The notes under the pieces: generated by a model | What the model was told of the DNA's origin: nothing | The model's input: only the letters and a program-made list of their open reading frames with translations | Database searches by the model: none | Translations under genes and position numbers: made by a program | Assembly (NCBI GenBank): GCA_019916065.1 | Contig: CM034243.1 | Coordinates: forward strand, 27,058,147 to 27,122,146 | Direction of reading: 5' to 3' | Length of the DNA stretch: 64,000 nt | Source of the DNA: Vitellaria paradoxa | Lineage: Eukaryota; Streptophyta; Magnoliopsida; Ericales; Sapotaceae | Part shown: positions 1-10,264 of the stretch, piece by piece | How the letters are laid out: each line of letters opens with the position of its first letter | How positions within the stretch are numbered: the stretch's first letter is position 1

Positions 1-64
1 TATACAAGATAAAATATATAAAGAAAATAAAATCTCAGTCAACAACTGGACAACCATAATTCTA

Positions 65-430
65 GGTCCGTTTGGCATCACTATAAAACTCCAAAAATCG
101 CTATAATCTCCAAGAACCCCTTTACCTTTAATTTTTCCGCCATCACTAATTTCAAAAAATTGTAATATTTCGCTTAAAAAAATAAAAAATATGGAAAGTA
201 AGTTACCCTGAATGTGTAAATTTTTTATACAATCATATTTTTTGTGTCGAAAGTTTTCAAATAAGTACCATTGTTGTTATTTTTTTTGAATTTTTTTTAA
301 ATCCGTGAGAACGAATTTAGAAAACCGTTCCTACGATTTGCTACTTTTTCAGAAAAAAAATGTACTAAAATTAACCTCAAACCACATTTTATCACAATTT
401 ATCTAATTTTTCTTACTCCAAACGAGGCCT
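65..430. mobile_element. MITE, 'GTTTGG' family copy 1
   Basis: The ends are imperfect inverted repeats: the left end reads GGTCCGTTTGGC and the right end, reverse-complemented, reads GGCCTCGTTTGG. There is no ORF. The interior, from about 205 to 430 (GTGTAAATTTTTTATACAAT, then AAAGTTTTCAAATAAGTACC), is clearly related to 51860-52203, so this is a dispersed family. The short TSD is not clear. Confidence 0.55.
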
Positions 431-432
431 TT

Positions 433-975
433 ATAAAAATAAGTATTGGCTTAGTTGGCCTTTACAACCCAATCGAAATATTTAAAATAGTAGTTTATAC
501 AAAACACTTCCTCAAAGTCAAAGGAATAAGTATATATAAAATACGGTCAAAAAATCAGTAATATGTGCGATGTTCCAAAATTTTAATTTTTCTTTGGCTA
601 ATTTTTTAATATTTAATATGATAATAAAAAAAATTTGATTGATTTAATTTTTGAAACCTTTATTAAATATCAATTTTATTATGGACATCGTGTGAAGGAT
701 TTTTTAGTAAATAAATATTTTTGTGAATTATAAATTTATGATAAATTATTGACTTAAAGAAATATTAATTTGTTTTCTAAACTATAATATGATGCCGCTA
801 TGTGTATTATATGTGTGTGCGCGCGCGCGCACTTATTAAATAATAAAAATAATATTAATAACTATGGCTAATTGGCGGTCAATTGGATTGCCTTTGGAGG
901 TTGGAAAATGTAAAGGTAAGTAAGGTATTCCCAACTGAATTCTTAAACCAACTTGGGAACTTGTAGTATTATTAT
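433..975. other. AT-rich spacer, no gene
   Basis: I see no coding potential. It includes a 22-bp alternating purine-pyrimidine run at 811-832 (ATGTGTGTGC, then GC repeats, then AC), a classic Z-DNA-prone microsatellite. Nothing else is recognisable. Confidence 0.5.
811..832. repeat. (TG)n(CG)n alternating purine-pyrimidine tract
   Basis: This is an uninterrupted 22-bp alternation of purine and pyrimidine with a GC core, directly readable. Such tracts can adopt Z-DNA. No gene lies nearby. Confidence 0.8.
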
Positions 976-1131
976 GGTCCTATTTGGCTACACCAATTTT
1001 CACTAAAATTTATTAACTTTAACTAATTTTTATATTTTTCTCCAATTAAAATTTTTCACTTATCACCTTTATGTCATATTTTTCCATTTTTATTGTACTT
1101 TTTCCTTTACTTTTGGTCACCAAACAACCCC
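976..1131. mobile_element. Short MITE with TAT flanks
   Basis: The left end GGTCCTATTTGGCTACACC pairs with the reverse complement of the right end, GGGGTTGTTTGGTGACC. Both sides are flanked by TAT (973-975 and 1132-1134). At about 156 bp with no ORF, it looks like a small non-autonomous DNA transposon. Confidence 0.55.
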
Positions 1132-1258
1132 TATATGTGTATGTACTTGTATATTGTACACGGACTAGTTTAAAAACAAATAATAAATAAATATATAATA
1201 TAATAATAAGAAGACGCGATCGATTTATGAATGACGTTAGAAAATATGTAATTTTAAT

Positions 1259-1716
1259 CATGGGCGGATGCACATAGAGGTAAGGGGGTTAATTGACTCC
1301 ACTGAAAGTAAAATTTTTGTAGAAAATAGTATAATTTTTGAGATATTTTTGTACTTTTGCCCCTATAAAATATATCTTTCAAAACAAATTGTCCCTATAT
1401 TTTAAACAATTTACAAGTTTTGCTCTCACTGGAAGCAAAATTTATTTTAAAAACAGTATTATTTTTGAGATATTTTGTATTTTTACTCTTATAAAATATA
1501 TCTTTCAAAACAAATTACCCCTATACCTCAAGCAATTTATAAGTTTTGCCTCCATTGGAAGCAAAATTTCTTTAGAAAATAGTATAATTTTTGAGGTATT
1601 TTTGTCCTTTTGCCCCCATTAAATATATCTCTCAAAACAGATTGCTCATAAGTCAAGTACACTGCCTTTATTTATTGGCTTGACTCTACTGTAACAAAAT
1701 CTTAGATCCGCCGCTG
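1259..1716. mobile_element. Non-autonomous hAT-like element
   Basis: A perfect 8-bp duplication ATTTTAAT (1251-1258 and 1717-1724) brackets a 458-bp element. It starts CATGGGCGGATGC, and its right end, reverse-complemented, starts CAGCGGCGGATCT. An 8-bp TSD with CA-start, GGCGGA-type ends is typical of hAT transposons. There is no transposase. The interior is mostly a tandem repeat of about 126 bp. Confidence 0.75.
1329..1646. repeat. ~126-bp tandem repeat, about 2.5 units
   Basis: Units begin at 1329, 1456 and 1582, each with GTAT(A/T)ATTTTTGAG(A/G)TATTTT. They share ATAAAATATATCTTTCAAAACA and the ending GGAAGCAAAATTT. The third unit is partial, and a degenerate half unit precedes the first (1292-1328). 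The array lies wholly inside the hAT-like element. Confidence 0.85.
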
Positions 1717-1724
1717 ATTTTAAT

Positions 1725-2346
1725 ATTTTACTCCTATTTGAATTCTTAAGCAACAATGCGTATTTATGATTTAATAGCTTACTAAATAATAAGAATGATG
1801 ATGATAAATATAATACATAGTTATTGGCAGTCAAACTCTTGGGTGCAAATTGCAAAACGTGAGGAATTTTATTTTCTTCCAAGTCCTATTCCTTTAGAAA
1901 GTAAGCATACTTAAATATATAATAATTATTAAAGGGGCGGTCAAATTAAATCATTGATGACAGCTTGAAAACGTTGGTGTCCTTTTTTTTCAATTCTATT
2001 ACTGTTGGAAGTTGGAATGACTTATGTGTGTGTGTGTATATACGTCATGTACATCCAGTATGTTAGCAGAGTAGAAAAAATAACATAAAATAAAAAGAAA
2101 GAGAAATTAACAATTTTGGAAACAATAAGAAAAGTGATTGGGAAGAGCCCATTGTTTTTTTTATTTTTTAAGTACGTTTATCACAGTGAATTACAAGTTG
2201 AATATAATAAGAATTGGTCCACGTGAGGTTTAGAATCTCAGATTTAAGATAGGAATGAAGTTAAATAAAAATTAAATTTATTATGTATGGTATATTTGAT
2301 GATTTATTATGATTAATTGATTTGTTTCTGTATGATTAATTGTATG
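1725..2346. other. Intergenic spacer left of the gag-only retrotransposon
   Basis: AT-rich with no supported ORF. It has a short (TG)n run near 2025-2038. The sequence resumes at 7455 on the far side of the LTR element, so 1725-2351 plus 7455-9171 was one continuous spacer before insertion. Confidence 0.5.
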
Positions 2347-2351
2347 AATAT
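2347..2351. repeat. Target-site duplication AATAT (left)
   Basis: AATAT directly precedes the left LTR (TGAAAATTCC). The same five bases follow the right LTR at 7450-7454. A 5-bp TSD is what LTR-retrotransposon integrases produce. Confidence 0.9.
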
Positions 2352-3210
2352 TGAAAATTCCAAACCCACACAATCACACACATAGTGAAAGTAATCACAC
2401 AAGAGAATAACGAGGAAACCCTATCACAGGGAGAAAAACATCTATTTACAATCCCACTATCAACGGGTTACAAGACTCTACTCAGACTCTCTACGAATCA
2501 CTCGCACGAATCCTTTCGTCACTCTTGCTCGAATCACTCGATAAACCCTACAAGTAGGCTTTCTGCCTCACACAGAAAGTGAAAAGAAAATACAAGATAA
2601 ATTTAGAGAAAGAACATGAAAGCTCTCAATACTCAAAGACTCTTTCTCTAGGTCCCTATAATATGTTCTCCCACCTCTCACAATTACAGAGTTGGTTTCA
2701 CATATATATAGGATTACAAAGTTGCCCTAGTTTGGCAAAATAGGAAATTGAATCCGAACAAAATATTCATAACTCGATCCCTCGCGCTCCCATCCTCCTG
2801 CCTGCGACCTGCACTGGAATTTTTATGCTTTAGAAAATAACACTGGCGCACCCTCGCGCTCCCATCCTCCAGCCTGCGGACCTCACTGGAATTTCTGAGA
2901 CACCTTGGCGCACCCGCACGCTCCCTTCGGGCTGCCTGTGTGCTTGGGGCGCACCCGCGCGCTCCCCGCGCCGTGCCTGCGAGGTACACTGGAATTCCAT
3001 TCATGTTCCAGAAGGCTGCGTCCGAATTTCATTAGGTTTTGTAATCCTTCACACCAATTAGAATTCTTCAAAATCTTGGTCAACTTGATTCATTTTATCT
3101 CCTTAATTGTTTAGAATTCTTCAAATCTTCAATTTGCATCACTTTAGGAAACTTGAATAGCATTCCTAATTTAACTAAGATTTTGATTGGATTTGCCACA
3201 AGACTTTACA
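2352..3210 (-). repeat. 3' LTR of the gag-only element
   Basis: 859 bp, nearly identical to 6591-7449. I count substitutions at about 2447, 2752, 2797, 2938, 2973 and 3029. It contains a GC-rich internal repeat block (2775-2997). ORFs of 66-96 codons read through this block on both strands are by-products. Confidence 0.95.
2775..2997. repeat. GC-rich tandem-like repeats inside the LTR
   Basis: Four degenerate units of roughly 42-68 bp share GGCGCACCC(G/T)CGCGCTCCC, then CTGCCTGCG, then usually CACTGGAATT. They lie near 2775, 2843, 2905 and 2947. The block is strongly GC-rich in an AT-rich LTR. The second LTR carries the same block at 7014-7236. Confidence 0.8.
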
Positions 3211-4395
3211 ATCTCTCCCTTGGCAATTCCATATCAAAACTTAAGTTAAATTTTAAATTCTGTTCAAATTCTGCATTTTAAATTCTGCTCAAATTCTGCA
3301 CGTACTGAACACACACATCAAGGCACCATGTGGAATAATATAGAAATGATCAATGATATCATTACCAAAGCACATTATACATAAAATATCATGCCATAGC
3401 CGAAACACGTTCACATATTACATACATAACTGAAAATGACTCCCCCTTTTTGATATGGAAATGACAAGTGCACAGAAATAGGGCAAGATCAAACCGAAGA
3501 CCCATGAGTATGGCATACATGACACGACCTCTTCTAAGTGTGACATCAGAATAATGTGAGGGAGGATCTCCTGCGCCCTGCCTACGAGGCTCTTAGGAAA
3601 ATATGTGTAAGTGCAGATTTGGACACAGACAATCAAAACTAAAAAGAGATAGTAGAAGAATTCACTAAAAAATGTTAAAAAAAATTTTAATTCCACTATG
3701 CCAATGCATGTACATCAATCTCGCACCCTTCATAAATTCAAAGATTCACATTTTGATTTTCCAAGAAAATTTTCAATTCTGTGTCGTGAGGTGAAATAAG
3801 TCATAAAATTGAACAAATGCTTGTGCACGTGTGAGTTTTTGACTATAATATACATATAGGCTCCCCCTCAAACAAATCATAGACTCAAAAAGTTAAATTT
3901 GATGTACCAAATGAATTGAGAGCCAATCTTCCTTTTTTTTTTTTTTTTTTAAACACTTGGCGGCTTTCACACGCTTATGGGCAGGTAGCTATTCCTTAAC
4001 AATCAACGAGTCATTAAGGGGCTTCTCACTGGTCCCACCGGTAGCCCTTTCCAAGTTTGTTTGTTTGTTTTTTTTTTTTTTTTAATTTATATGATGCATA
4101 ACTTTGATATGCACATATCAGGTTCCTCAACATTTTTTAAACACATCAAACAATAACCCTTGATTCATGGAAAAGAAGAGAAAGAGATATATGCATGTAC
4201 AGTCAAGTGTAATAGGAAGCACTTCAAAATTATGACAAAAATAACCAAAACACTTCGTATCAATTTACAAGGAATGCGAAAATTATGAACTCATTGAAAT
4301 CGATGAATTTGGAAGATTTAATGTACAGGTAACAGTATAGAAGTCATAAAATATTTTCAACTTAATCAATGAACTTCTAACTTATCTTTTAGATT
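3211..4395 (-). other. 3' untranslated region of the gag-only element
   Basis: There is no conserved protein between the gag stop and the 3' LTR. Read on the minus strand, three G-rich purine tracts occur: next to the LTR (3211-3222, AAGGGAGAGAT), near 3437-3447 (AAGGGGGAGTC) and near 3861-3870 (GAGGGGGAGCC). The first is positioned as the polypurine tract. Two T-runs (3932-3950 and 4070-4083) are also present. Multiple PPT-like copies in this region are a known Sirevirus feature. Confidence 0.7.
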
Positions 4396-6534
4396 TCAAT
4401 GGTGTGTACAAATGCCTACAGATTTTCTTAGAGACTCAAAGCGAAGGGCATTTTGTGAAACAAAACAATTTAAATCTGACTTTCTAACCCAAATAGCTCT
4501 AGTTTTAAGACCAGTTGTCTTGACAGGTTTTTCCTCACGTTTTTGACTTTTATGAAAATTCTTTTTCTCAACAAATTTGAAATTTGTACCTCTTCGAAAT
4601 ATTGGACTGTTTTGTTTTTGAAAAGGACGTGAGTTTTTGTAATAATCTTCTGAAAATTTTGAAAACACTTGAAATTTATTCTTCACAGGGACTCTAGGCT
4701 CAGGGTTTTTTGAAAAATTTTTAACATAGTTTAAAGGAAGACCATAGAGTTTGTGACAGTTTGGGCGTATATGACCTTTGATTCCACAATGGTGACAAAC
4801 AGGTACAAGGGATTGGGATCTAGCTAAATGCATACCTTTCACTATGTGAGGAGAATGCTGATAGTGTTTATTCTTTTCAAAACTCTTCTTTGGTGGTGCA
4901 GCAGACTTATGGAAGGTCTTGGGATTGGCTGCAGGTTTTGAAACAACCTCTTCTACTACTGAAGGCGCTGATGATGATGAAACAATTGTATTTTTCCCTC
5001 CAGTGTAGCCTAAGCCTGCTTTGTCTCCATGTGTTCGTTGTTGGCTCCAAATTTCTTCAAGTTTTTGTGAACTGGAGTTCATTCTTTCAATTATCTTCTC
5101 ATCACTCTTGATCTTTTCTTTCAGCTTACTGACCTCATCCTGAAGTTCTTCAACAGCTTTCTCCAATTCATCAATCTTTTTATTCTTTTCTTCAAGTTTT
5201 TCTTTGAACTTTTCTGCACTATGAGACTGAGAAGTTTTGTCAGATTCCAAAATAGATATTTTACCTGTGAGTTTTTCATTCTCTGTCTTCAAGGAATCTC
5301 GTTCACTTCGGAGTTTACTGTTGCGGGTATGTTGGGCTTGTCTTTGTTTCTTTACCTTACTGTATTCGACAATGAGAGCATCATAGGCCACTTGCAAGTC
5401 ATTATTGAATTCATCCTTAGAGTCATCATCTTCATGATTAGATATATCGGTGTCGCTTTGAGATCCAGATGGAGTTCCTGCAGATGAAGAGTGAGACGCC
5501 ATAAAAGCAACAAAATTACCTTCATCGTTTGAGGATACTGCTGAAGATGATTCATCTGAACTGGATTCATCATCTAATGTAGCATTCATGACTTTGACTT
5601 GTTTCTTTTTCATCTTTTTGTTTGCACAGTCTTGAGCAAAGTGTCCATATCCATGACACTCAAAACACTTGATCTTGTTCTTCTTGTTTTCTTCCCCAGA
5701 TTCAATCTTCTTGATCTTCTTTCCTTTTTCTTGAGATTGTGACTCATTCTTGTTATTCTTATTAAATAAACCCTTCTTCCTCATATATCTTACGAATCTT
5801 TTAGCCACAAGCGCCATTTCTTTATCTGACTCCTCTTCATCACTTTCTTCTTCCACTGTCGTTAGAGCAATACCTTTTGACGCTTTGCGAGGTTTCACCA
5901 TATTTGCTTCAAACGTTTGCAAGGATCCCACAAGGTCTTCTATTCTCATGGAGTTCACATCTCTGACTTCTTCTATTGCTGTGACTTTAGAATCAAACAC
6001 TCGTGGAAGAGAACGTAAAATTTTACGTACCACTTTATATTCTGGAATAGGTTCTCCAAGGTTATGGCATGAATTAACAATGTGACTGAGCCGGACATAA
6101 AAGTCATCAAACCTTTCGTCTTCATTCATCCTTAGTCCCTCAAACTCAGAAGTGAGTTTTTGAAGCTTGCTGGTTTTGACTTGTTCGTTCCCTTCATGTG
6201 TACTTTGCAGAATTAACCACGCTTTTCGGGCACTCGTACAACTTGAGATGCGGCAGAATTCATTAGGGCAAACTGCAGAAAATATGGCACTCAAGGCTTT
6301 GAAGTTCCACTCCGAACTCTCTTGCTCAGTTTTAGTCCATGTCTGAATTGACTTTTGTTCGATTCTTCTGTCAACTTCATGGGTCGGTTCTTCCCATCCT
6401 TTAACTATTGACATCCAGACTTTGTAATTAATTCCCAAAAGAAAAGCTTGCATTCGTACCTTCCAGTATGAATAGTTTGAGCCATCAAACCAAGGGGGTC
6501 TGGTGCTTGAGCCTCCTTCACGTGGTGGATCCAT
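4396..6534 (-). CDS. gag: Retrotransposon Gag polyprotein (DUF4219/UBN2, two CCHC knuckles)
   Basis: An intact 712-codon ORF whose ATG lies about 43 bp inside the PBS. The N-terminus (PPWFDGSNYSYWKVRMQAFL) is the DUF4219 signature, followed by a UBN2-type Copia gag domain (about residues 110-220). A first CCHC zinc knuckle C-x2-C-x4-H-x4-C sits near residue 290. An acidic serine-rich linker follows, then a long coiled coil (about 400-480, heptads of K, E and L), and a second CCHC (CHHCGIKGHIRPNC) near 579. The C-terminus is basic. The product should form the RNA-packaging capsid. It is longer than ordinary Copia gags (about 300 aa) and lacks a pol extension. No stops or frameshifts were seen, so it is probably still translatable. 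Confidence 0.93.
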   Translation of the reverse strand: MDPPREGGSSTRPPWFDGSNYSYWKVRMQAFLLGINYKVWMSIVKGWEEPTHEVDRRIEQKSIQTWTKTEQESSEWNFKALSAIFSAVCPNEFCRISSCTSARKAWLILQSTHEGNEQVKTSKLQKLTSEFEGLRMNEDERFDDFYVRLSHIVNSCHNLGEPIPEYKVVRKILRSLPRVFDSKVTAIEEVRDVNSMRIEDLVGSLQTFEANMVKPRKASKGIALTTVEEESDEEESDKEMALVAKRFVRYMRKKGLFNKNNKNESQSQEKGKKIKKIESGEENKKNKIKCFECHGYGHFAQDCANKKMKKKQVKVMNATLDDESSSDESSSAVSSNDEGNFVAFMASHSSSAGTPSGSQSDTDISNHEDDDSKDEFNNDLQVAYDALIVEYSKVKKQRQAQHTRNSKLRSERDSLKTENEKLTGKISILESDKTSQSHSAEKFKEKLEEKNKKIDELEKAVEELQDEVSKLKEKIKSDEKIIERMNSSSQKLEEIWSQQRTHGDKAGLGYTGGKNTIVSSSSAPSVVEEVVSKPAANPKTFHKSAAPPKKSFEKNKHYQHSPHIVKGMHLARSQSLVPVCHHCGIKGHIRPNCHKLYGLPLNYVKNFSKNPEPRVPVKNKFQVFSKFSEDYYKNSRPFQKQNSPIFRRGTNFKFVEKKNFHKSQKREEKPVKTTGLKTRAIWVRKSDLNCFVSQNALRFESLRKSVGICTHH

Positions 6535-6576
6535 TGGTTTGGATGAAGATCTTCACTCAAGAACTTAGAGTGACCT

Positions 6577-6588
6577 GCTCTGATACCA
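6577..6588 (-). promoter_or_regulatory. Primer-binding site for initiator tRNA-Met
   Basis: On the minus strand, two bases after the 5' LTR, the sequence reads TGGTATCAGAGC. This is the standard plant PBS complementary to the 3' end of initiator tRNA-Met. It fixes the element's orientation and the internal LTR boundary at 6591. Confidence 0.93.
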
Positions 6589-6590
6589 AT

Positions 6591-7449
6591 TGAAAATTCC
6601 AAACCCACACAATCACACACATAGTGAAAGTAATCACACAAGAGAATAACGAGGAAACCCTATCACAGGGAGAAAAACCTCTATTTACAATCCCACTATC
6701 AACGGGTTACAAGACTCTACTCAGACTCTCTACGAATCACTCGCACGAATCCTTTCGTCACTCTTGCTCGAATCACTCGATAAACCCTACAAGTAGGCTT
6801 TCTGCCTCACACAGAAAGTGAAAAGAAAATACAAGATAAATTTAGAGAAAGAACATGAAAGCTCTCAATACTCAAAGACTCTTTCTCTAGGTCCCTATAA
6901 TATGTTCTCCCACCTCTCACAATTACAGAGTTGGTTTCACATATATATAGGATTACAAAGTTGCCCTAGTTTGGCAAAATAGGAAATTGAATTCGAACAA
7001 AATATTCATAACTCGATCCCTCGCGCTCCCATCCTCTTGCCTGCGACCTGCACTGGAATTTTTATGCTTTAGAAAATAACACTGGCGCACCCTCGCGCTC
7101 CCATCCTCCAGCCTGCGGACCTCACTGGAATTTCTGAGACACCTTGGCGCACCCGCACGCTCCCTTCGGGCTGCCTGCGTGCTTGGGGCGCACCCGCGCG
7201 CTCCCCGCGTCGTGCCTGCGAGGTACACTGGAATTCCATTCATGTTCCAGAAGGCTGCGTCCGAATTCCATTAGGTTTTGTAATCCTTCACACCAATTAG
7301 AATTCTTCAAAATCTTGGTCAACTTGATTCATTTTATCTCCTTAATTGTTTAGAATTCTTCAAATCTTCAATTTGCATCACTTTAGGAAACTTGAATAGC
7401 ATTCCTAATTTAACTAAGATTTTGATTGGATTTGCCACAAGACTTTACA
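6591..7449 (-). repeat. 5' LTR of the gag-only element
   Basis: 859 bp, the same length as the 3' LTR with no indel seen. It starts TGTAAAGTCTTGTGG on the minus strand and ends CA next to the PBS. The TSD AATAT follows at 7450-7454. It carries the same GC-rich repeat block as its partner. Confidence 0.95.
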
Positions 7450-7454
7450 AATAT

Positions 7455-9171
7455 GATTGTTTTGTGATTTGCATGAAAGGTTTCAATTAATTTTGATTTT
7501 AAGAACTTAAAATTTATTTGATACAAAATTTCAATATTTAAAATTTCTATTTTATTGTGGAACCTTGAATAGGGAAAAGTATTTTTAAATGATTGGATTT
7601 GAATAAATAAATTGACTATTTATTCATGGATTTTATGATTTTGATTTTAGTTTTGATTTTGGTTTTAGGTTGAGAGAGGTACTGAGATGAATGGATGGTG
7701 CTAAAAGGTCCGATGGTTAAAAGACTAGGAAACTGCACGGTATTAGTTATTATGTCCAGTCGGCTAGTAACCTACGAAGCATATTTGATTTAACGGAGTT
7801 CTTTTGGTTTCCTATGGTTGAGGCCTAGTTAATTAGGTAATGGTACCTAATCTAACGGATTGATATTGTGATTTGGTTGAAATAATTTATTTTATTTTAT
7901 TTCATTTCATGTTTGTAATTTTTAAATTTAAATATTTATAAAACGTGATGCGTGTTGGCATACCACGTTAGAAATTCATACTAGGGCACCTGTGCATGAT
8001 TTATTTAGTTTTTATTTTCATCGAACATTAATTTATTATTTTAGTATACATTAGTATATTATGCTCATACACCTACAAATATATATGCAGGTGCGTGTGT
8101 TGCACCAATAATGGTTGTGATGGAACTGTTTAACTGGAGTAGACTATTTAAATAGTTTAATTATTTATGTTTAGAAAGAAAATTGTACAATTACTTGGTT
8201 TATGTAATTTTATTGGTTAGATTTTAGTTATTGTATAAATCTCAGTTTGGGAGACTAGAAGTGAATTTTTATTTATTATATAAGTCTAGATATTTTAGTT
8301 CATTATTTCTAAATATGATTGGTTCTAGTTAGTTTGGATCAATAGTTTGATGATTTATGTTTGTTGGTTCATGCTCCTGGGTTTGGGCGAAATTTGAGAC
8401 TTGATAATATGTATCACTGGTTTCAACTTAAAGGTCCCACTTAAGTGTCAAGCTCAGCACCTACAATGAGATCTGTAGGAAAATGAGCATGAATCCATTT
8501 GTGTCTACTATAACAAAATATGCAATATCATATGCTACTATCGTGCATCATATAGGTTTCTATCTCAATAAATATGTTCACCAATCAGCCCTATGACCTA
8601 GCCTTTATTACTTAAGAGAAAAAAAGACAGCGTGAGGAAAATTATATAATATATATACAGAGAGAGAGAGAGAGAGAGAACGTGGAAGTGCAGTTGGAGG
8701 TAATGTTCGACGATGAAATTCTCTGTAAGTTCATAATTAGATTAACACATAATAATTTAATTACATATACATAATTTTGATTTTCGTAATATTCACATAT
8801 ACATAAAATAGTTAAGAGCACAAAACTTAAGCCATTACTAATGAAATTTGAATACATAAAGCTACCTCAAAATATTGTTATTGAATCTTTTACTTCAACC
8901 AAAAATTAAACCATAAAAAATTAGATTTCTCTCTCTTGCACTATAAATTCTAATGTGTTATAATTAATGTGTATAAATTAATGAAATTTATTCACTATTT
9001 ATAAGGAAAATAGATGACCTAGTTATCCAAATTAATCATTTAATCTCTACCATCCATTAAAGCAAAATTTGGTTAGGAAACTAATTCATAATCTTTTGCC
9101 AAGAATGAACTTTTCTAAATAAATCTTTATTAAATGAATTCTTATATAGACCACTTTAACTATAACACTAA
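7455..9171. other. Intergenic spacer, no gene seen
   Basis: AT-rich non-coding sequence continuing the pre-insertion site. The part around 7670-8300 has a mixed composition that could be an old LTR-retrotransposon remnant, but I found no protein homology or paired repeat. A (GA)n microsatellite lies at 8659-8679. Confidence 0.4.
8659..8679. repeat. (AG)n microsatellite
   Basis: An uninterrupted dinucleotide AG run of about 21 bp, directly readable. Confidence 0.9.
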
Positions 9172-9180
9172 TTATATAAA

Positions 9181-10255
9181 AAAGGTATTGCCTTTATACC
9201 TTGTACTTAGTGTCAAAATCACTTATATCCTTGTACCTCATCTTTATACACTAAAATCCCCCATACTTGCGAGTAAAGTGTAGACCTAAAGGGAACTGTT
9301 TATTTTAACAATGCGTGAGATATACTTTTACGATAAATGCAAGTGTTCAAAATAAAAAAACAAAAAATCTATGAACAGACGAAAATGCCCTTTTGGCAAA
9401 GGCATATCAGCCATAAAAGACATCTCAAGTTTGAAAGACATCTTTCTCTCTCTCTCTCTCTATTACACACACACACACACACACACAATGGAGTTCTTAG
9501 ACGAAGAAACAAGACCCAGATTTCTCTTTCAGTCTCGAGTAATCCCTCCCTCATATCTGGAAATAGAAACCTTAGACCATCGTAAACTCTTAGTTGTCAT
9601 CTTGATTTGGGAATTTGATTTATAGAATTGAGTTTATAGATTTGGCATTTGAGGGTTGTAATGATAATATTGACAAAGGATTTAGGTTCTCTAATATGGA
9701 GCTATTGAATCGAAAATGGATTTATGTGTGTATATATATATATTTATGAATATGATTCACGACACAAATGGAAACTAGATCTCTTCATTATAATTTCGTC
9801 ATCGTTGCTAAGCAATCCAGAATGAGATATTGGTGTACCAAACTTGCCGATGAGAAAGAAAGGAAGAACTAATAATGGATGCGCCTGATTTGTGTTATAT
9901 ATATATTGTGGGTTTGTATAGACTTTGTTTTTTATATATCATCTGAAAAAAAAAATTCAAATTTGAGAAATATTTTTCTGGGTTTGTGATTATATCCTTG
10001 TAATTTGAAAAATATTTTTTGAGTTTATGATTATATAGTTGGAACTTGAAGAATACTAGAAGGATAGAGGAGAGAGAATAGGATAGCAAATAATAAGAAA
10101 AGGAGGGCAATTTTGTCTTTTTACCTCTTAACATGATGCCGTCCATTGTTGCACTTTACTCGTGAGTACAGGGAACTTTAGTGCATTATAATGAAGTATA
10201 AAGGGGTGTAAGTGATTTTGATCCTAAGTATAGGAAATATAAAAGCAATTACCCC
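9181..10255. mobile_element. Non-autonomous MULE-like element with ~105-bp TIRs
   Basis: A perfect 9-bp duplication TTATATAAA (9172-9180 and 10256-10264) brackets a 1075-bp element. The first ~105 bp and the last ~105 bp are diverged inverted repeats. The left contains TCAAAATCACTTATATCC and GCGAGTAAAGTG; the reversed right contains TCAAAATCACTTACACCC and CACGAGTAAAGTG. Long TIRs with a 9-bp TSD are typical of Mutator-like elements. No transposase is encoded. The interior holds (TC)n at 9445-9461 and (AC)n at 9465-9487. Short ORFs across these microsatellites are not credible genes. Confidence 0.85.
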
Positions 10256-10264
10256 TTATATAAA

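Larger units (their letters stand above)
2352..7449 (-). mobile_element. Gag-only (TR-GAG type) LTR retrotransposon, Sirevirus-like
   Basis: A complete 5098-bp element on the minus strand: two 859-bp LTRs (6591-7449 is the 5' LTR, 2352-3210 the 3' LTR) bounded by TG..CA, with a perfect AATAT TSD. The primer-binding site (6577-6588) fits initiator tRNA-Met, and a purine-rich tract abuts the 3' LTR. The 3.4-kb interior encodes one long gag and no protease, integrase, reverse transcriptase or RNase H. The LTRs differ at only about six positions that I could count, so the insertion is recent and the missing enzymes were presumably supplied in trans. The large gag with a coiled coil, the Met PBS and the repeated G-rich tracts in the 3' UTR suggest derivation from a Sirevirus (Ty1/Copia). 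The family call is inference; the structure is seen directly. Confidence 0.93.

Noticed and set aside
2714..3114. Overlapping 66-96-codon ORFs on both strands (also at 6953-7353)
   Set aside because: They read through the GC-rich repeat block of the two LTRs, in several frames at once, with no protein homology.
9337..9625. ORFs rich in SLSLSL/HTHTHT
   Set aside because: They are translations of TC and AC microsatellites inside the MULE-like element.
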